The notes below the pieces were generated by a model that worked only from the letters and a program-made list of their open reading frames with translations, did not search any database and was not told the origin of the DNA. 64,000 bases of DNA from Dehalococcoidia bacterium (lineage in GTDB: Bacteria > Chloroflexota > Dehalococcoidia > Lucifugimonadales > Lucifugimonadaceae), in contig DUCO01000040.1 of the NCBI GenBank assembly GCA_012959765.1, positions 1-64,000 on the forward strand, written 5' to 3'. Shown here piece by piece: positions 61,518 to 64,000 of this stretch. The stretch's first letter is position 1; each line of letters opens with the position of its first letter. The translations under genes and the position numbers were made by a program.

Positions 61518-62408
61518 TGCTCACCTCCTCGATGAAGATGTCGTTCAGAGACGGCAGAACCTGCTCAAATCGTGAAAGCACAATACCCTTTGTTGAGTAG
61601 GCGTTCAGGATAATTTACGGGGTGAGTTCATCGCTCAACCGGTACTCAACATGGCCGCCTCTGTCTGCATGCCTTTGTGCGCCGGGGAGTCCGTCTGAAT
61701 GGGACTGCGCTTCAACCATCACTGCGTTTGCACCCCTCGACTGGCGTATCTCGGCGAGATCACCGAACAGGAGCATTTTGGCATCAGCAATTAGCGCCAC
61801 GCGTTCACACATTTCTTCGACATCCGACAGTACGTGCGTACTAAATATTACGGTCGCGCCGCGACCTTGCTCGGTTGCGAGTATTTCCTTCATAAGCTGG
61901 ACGTTGAGCGGGTCGAGCCCGGCAAACGGCTCGTCGAGAATGATCAGATCGGGTCGGGTCGTTGAATGAGCGAAGCGACGAACTGGACGAGCTGCGTCAT
62001 TCCCCGCGAAAGCCCTTCTACCTTCTTGTCCCGGTGCTCATAGAGTCCGACTTTATGCAGTATCTCTAAACCGCGATCCAGTGCTTCGTCTTTCGATAGT
62101 CCTCGCAGCCGCCCCAGGTACCGAAGAATGCTCGAAACTTTTTCCTTGCGAAGTAGCCCTCGTTCTTCTGGCAGGTAGCCAACACGAGACATGGCGTCGT
62201 CGGCTTTCAGACCATCGAGCATCCGTATTTGTCCCGCATCGGGTCGAAGAATGCCGAGGGCGGTTCGAATGGTCGTGGTTTTCCCAGAGCCGTTGGGGCC
62301 AAGAAAGCCAAACACATCGCCTTCTTCAACAGAAAATGAGATGTCATCGATGACTGTTTTGTCGCCGAAACGCTTCGTCAGATCTTCTATTTCCAGAGCG
62401 TAGGCCAA
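61498..62408 (-). pseudogene. ABC transporter ATP-binding protein (NatA-like), disrupted by a 5-bp tandem duplication and in-frame TAA
   Basis: FGFLGPNGSGKTTTIRTALGILRP...GLSRGMTQLVQFVASLIQRPD, then GACCC duplicated (CGACCCGACCCGATC); removing one copy restores LIILDEPFAGLDPLNVQLMKEIL. TAA at complement(61615..61617) precedes in-frame IILNAYSTKGIVLSRFEQVLPSLNDIFIEEVSNARQHG*. Confidence 0.9.
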
Positions 62409-62460
62409 TTAAAGAATCCTGATTTTGCCGAGCCCGTTCAGCGATACGGCTGTTGAACCG

Positions 62461-63495
62461 CTAGGAGATTTCTTTCATCACACGATCGAGGGCAGAAATG
62501 GCGAATTCGTAATCTTCGCTCGATACACCGTAGTGGGTCACGATCCTCAAATCTGAGTCTCCACCGTTGATGTGGACGCCTTCTTCTTTCATTCTGGCAG
62601 CGATTTCGTTGCCTGTATGTGCAGGAACATCGAATCTGATGATGTTGGTCTGGATGTGTTCGGGGTCGACAGAAATACCCTTCATCTCTGCCATTCTCGA
62701 TGCGATGTGTCGGGCGCTGTCGTGGTCTTCCTGCATCCGGTCGATCATCGAATCAAGTGCCACGATACCCGCCGCCGCCACGATGCCGACCTGTCGCATG
62801 CCCGCTCCGAGCATCTTGCGCCATCGATCGGCCTCGTCAATGAAATCTTTTGAGCCAACCAAAACCGAACCGATCGGGCAGGATAGCCCTTTGGAAAGAC
62901 AGAACGTTGCGCTATCCATCTGCTCAGTGAGATCGGAAGCTGGAACTCCTAACGCAACCGCTGCGTTGAATATCCGAGCGCCATCGAGGTGAACTTGCAG
63001 GTCCTTTTCGTGTGCAGCATCGGCCATAGCCTTCATCTGCCCAGCGTTCAGGGCACGACCGCTCGATGCGTTGTGGGTGTTCTCAATTGTCAGCAATCGG
63101 GTCGGTGGCTTGTGGTAGTCCCGTGGTTTCACCGCTTCCTGAATCAGGTCCGGCTCCAAAAAACCGAATGCGTCGGTTTTGATCGGATACAGAATCACGC
63201 TGCCCAGCACCATCGTGCCGCCAGCTTCGTTGTTCATGATGTGGCACTGATCGCCTACCAGCACTTCATCGCCACGCTGGCAATGAGCCAGAACCGCAAC
63301 AAGATTTCCCTGTGTGCCTGAAGTCACGAACAATCCCGCTTCTTTGCCCAGCGTGTCGGCGGCCTTTTGCTGCAGCTCGTTCACCGTCGGGTCGTCGCCG
63401 TAAACATCGTCGCCAAGTTCGGCCTCGTACATGGCCCGTCGCATCTCGGGGCTTGGGTGTGTGACTGTGTCACTCCGTAGATCGACTCGGATCAT
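62461..63495 (-). CDS. ltaE: low-specificity L-threonine aldolase
   Basis: IRVDLRSDTVTHPSPEMRRAMYEAELGDDVYGDDPTVNELQQKAADTLGKEAGLFVTSGTQGNL. Confidence 0.95.
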   Translation of the reverse strand: MIRVDLRSDTVTHPSPEMRRAMYEAELGDDVYGDDPTVNELQQKAADTLGKEAGLFVTSGTQGNLVAVLAHCQRGDEVLVGDQCHIMNNEAGGTMVLGSVILYPIKTDAFGFLEPDLIQEAVKPRDYHKPPTRLLTIENTHNASSGRALNAGQMKAMADAAHEKDLQVHLDGARIFNAAVALGVPASDLTEQMDSATFCLSKGLSCPIGSVLVGSKDFIDEADRWRKMLGAGMRQVGIVAAAGIVALDSMIDRMQEDHDSARHIASRMAEMKGISVDPEHIQTNIIRFDVPAHTGNEIAARMKEEGVHINGGDSDLRIVTHYGVSSEDYEFAISALDRVMKEIS

Positions 63496-63662
63496 GCCGT
63501 TGGTTCTCCTGAATGGGGAAAGTTCGTTTTGGAAACTTAGTACTGATATCTATTTCGACCGGCGATTCTATCTGTCGGATGACTCCGCGCCTACGGTCCG
63601 AACGTATACTCGAATAGGACTTTCAGAGCCGACATCCGGCATTAAGAGCAAAATCGACCAAA

Positions 63663-64000
63663 TTGACCACGTCTCCGCCAACCGAATCTAGCAGCAGCAG
63701 CAGGGCGAAATTATCCGATCCAATTCCATGGATCATGATGCTGACCGCCGTCGTTCTCGACCAGCTTACTAAGTGGCTCGTTATTCAAAACCTGGCAGTT
63801 GGGCAATCGTGGCCCGAAACCGGACTCTTCAGGTTTACCCATGCCTGGAACACCGGAACCGCTTTTTCTCTGTTTCAGGGTCAGGGCGACATTCTGACGT
63901 GGGTGTCGCTTGGTGCCGTTGCTGTTCTGACCTGGATCTACCGATCTATCGACAACCCGTCGTGGATGCTACGAGTTGCGTTCGGAATGCAGTTCGGTGG
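63663..64000 (+). CDS. lspA: lipoprotein signal peptidase, partial at window end
   Basis: IMMLTAVVLDQLTKWLVIQNLAVGQSWPETGLFRFTHAWNTGTAFSLFQGQGDILTWVSL (DQxTK and NxGxAFS motifs). Confidence 0.85.
   Translation, partial: MTTSPPTESSSSSRAKLSDPIPWIMMLTAVVLDQLTKWLVIQNLAVGQSWPETGLFRFTHAWNTGTAFSLFQGQGDILTWVSLGAVAVLTWIYRSIDNPSWMLRVAFGMQFG

Noticed and set aside
22879-61617. Genome-wide reassignment of TAA/TAG to Gln
   Set aside because: Many intact genes here terminate with TAA or TAG at the expected C-terminus (e.g. SDR at 1569, hppA at 39506), and the interrupted genes mostly carry extra frameshifts.
1-64000. CRISPR arrays, transposases, integrases or prophage genes
   Set aside because: No regularly spaced direct repeats and no recognisable IS, integrase or phage proteins were seen on either strand.

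Overview
This 64 kb bacterial window is gene-dense. The gene content suggests a marine Chloroflexota (SAR202/Dehalococcoidia-like) genome; that placement is inference. It mixes housekeeping genes (thiL-tsaE-tsaB, ndk, rsfS, mnmA, rnhB, yraN, hppA, mutS, cysteine desulfurase, coaE, selA, rarA, ltaE, lspA, tRNA-Lys) with catabolic genes (SDRs, sulfatase, amidase, cyclase-family hydrolases, CocE-type hydrolase, FAD oxidase). The strongest observation is that three genes are split in the ORF track by in-frame UGA codons that look like selenocysteine. They are a UGSC-family protein (complement 8341..9981, motif U-G-T-C), a glutaredoxin-like protein (22028..22285, U-G-S-C) and a TlpA/thioredoxin-like protein (complement 24564..25250, W-U-A-C). 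Each UGA is followed, about 18-22 nt before the apical loop, by a perfect 6-8 bp hairpin with bacterial SECIS geometry, and selA is in the same window. The second theme is gene decay. Two archaellin C-terminal pieces, a prepilin-peptidase C-terminal half fused in frame to a luciferase-like monooxygenase pseudogene, and a FlaI/CpaF-like ATPase core look like remnants of an archaellum or type IV pilus system, and two of the breakpoints are consistent with single deletions. An ABC exporter operon at 60.3-62.4 kb carries at least four lesions. All motif calls were made by eye; no database search or folding program was run.
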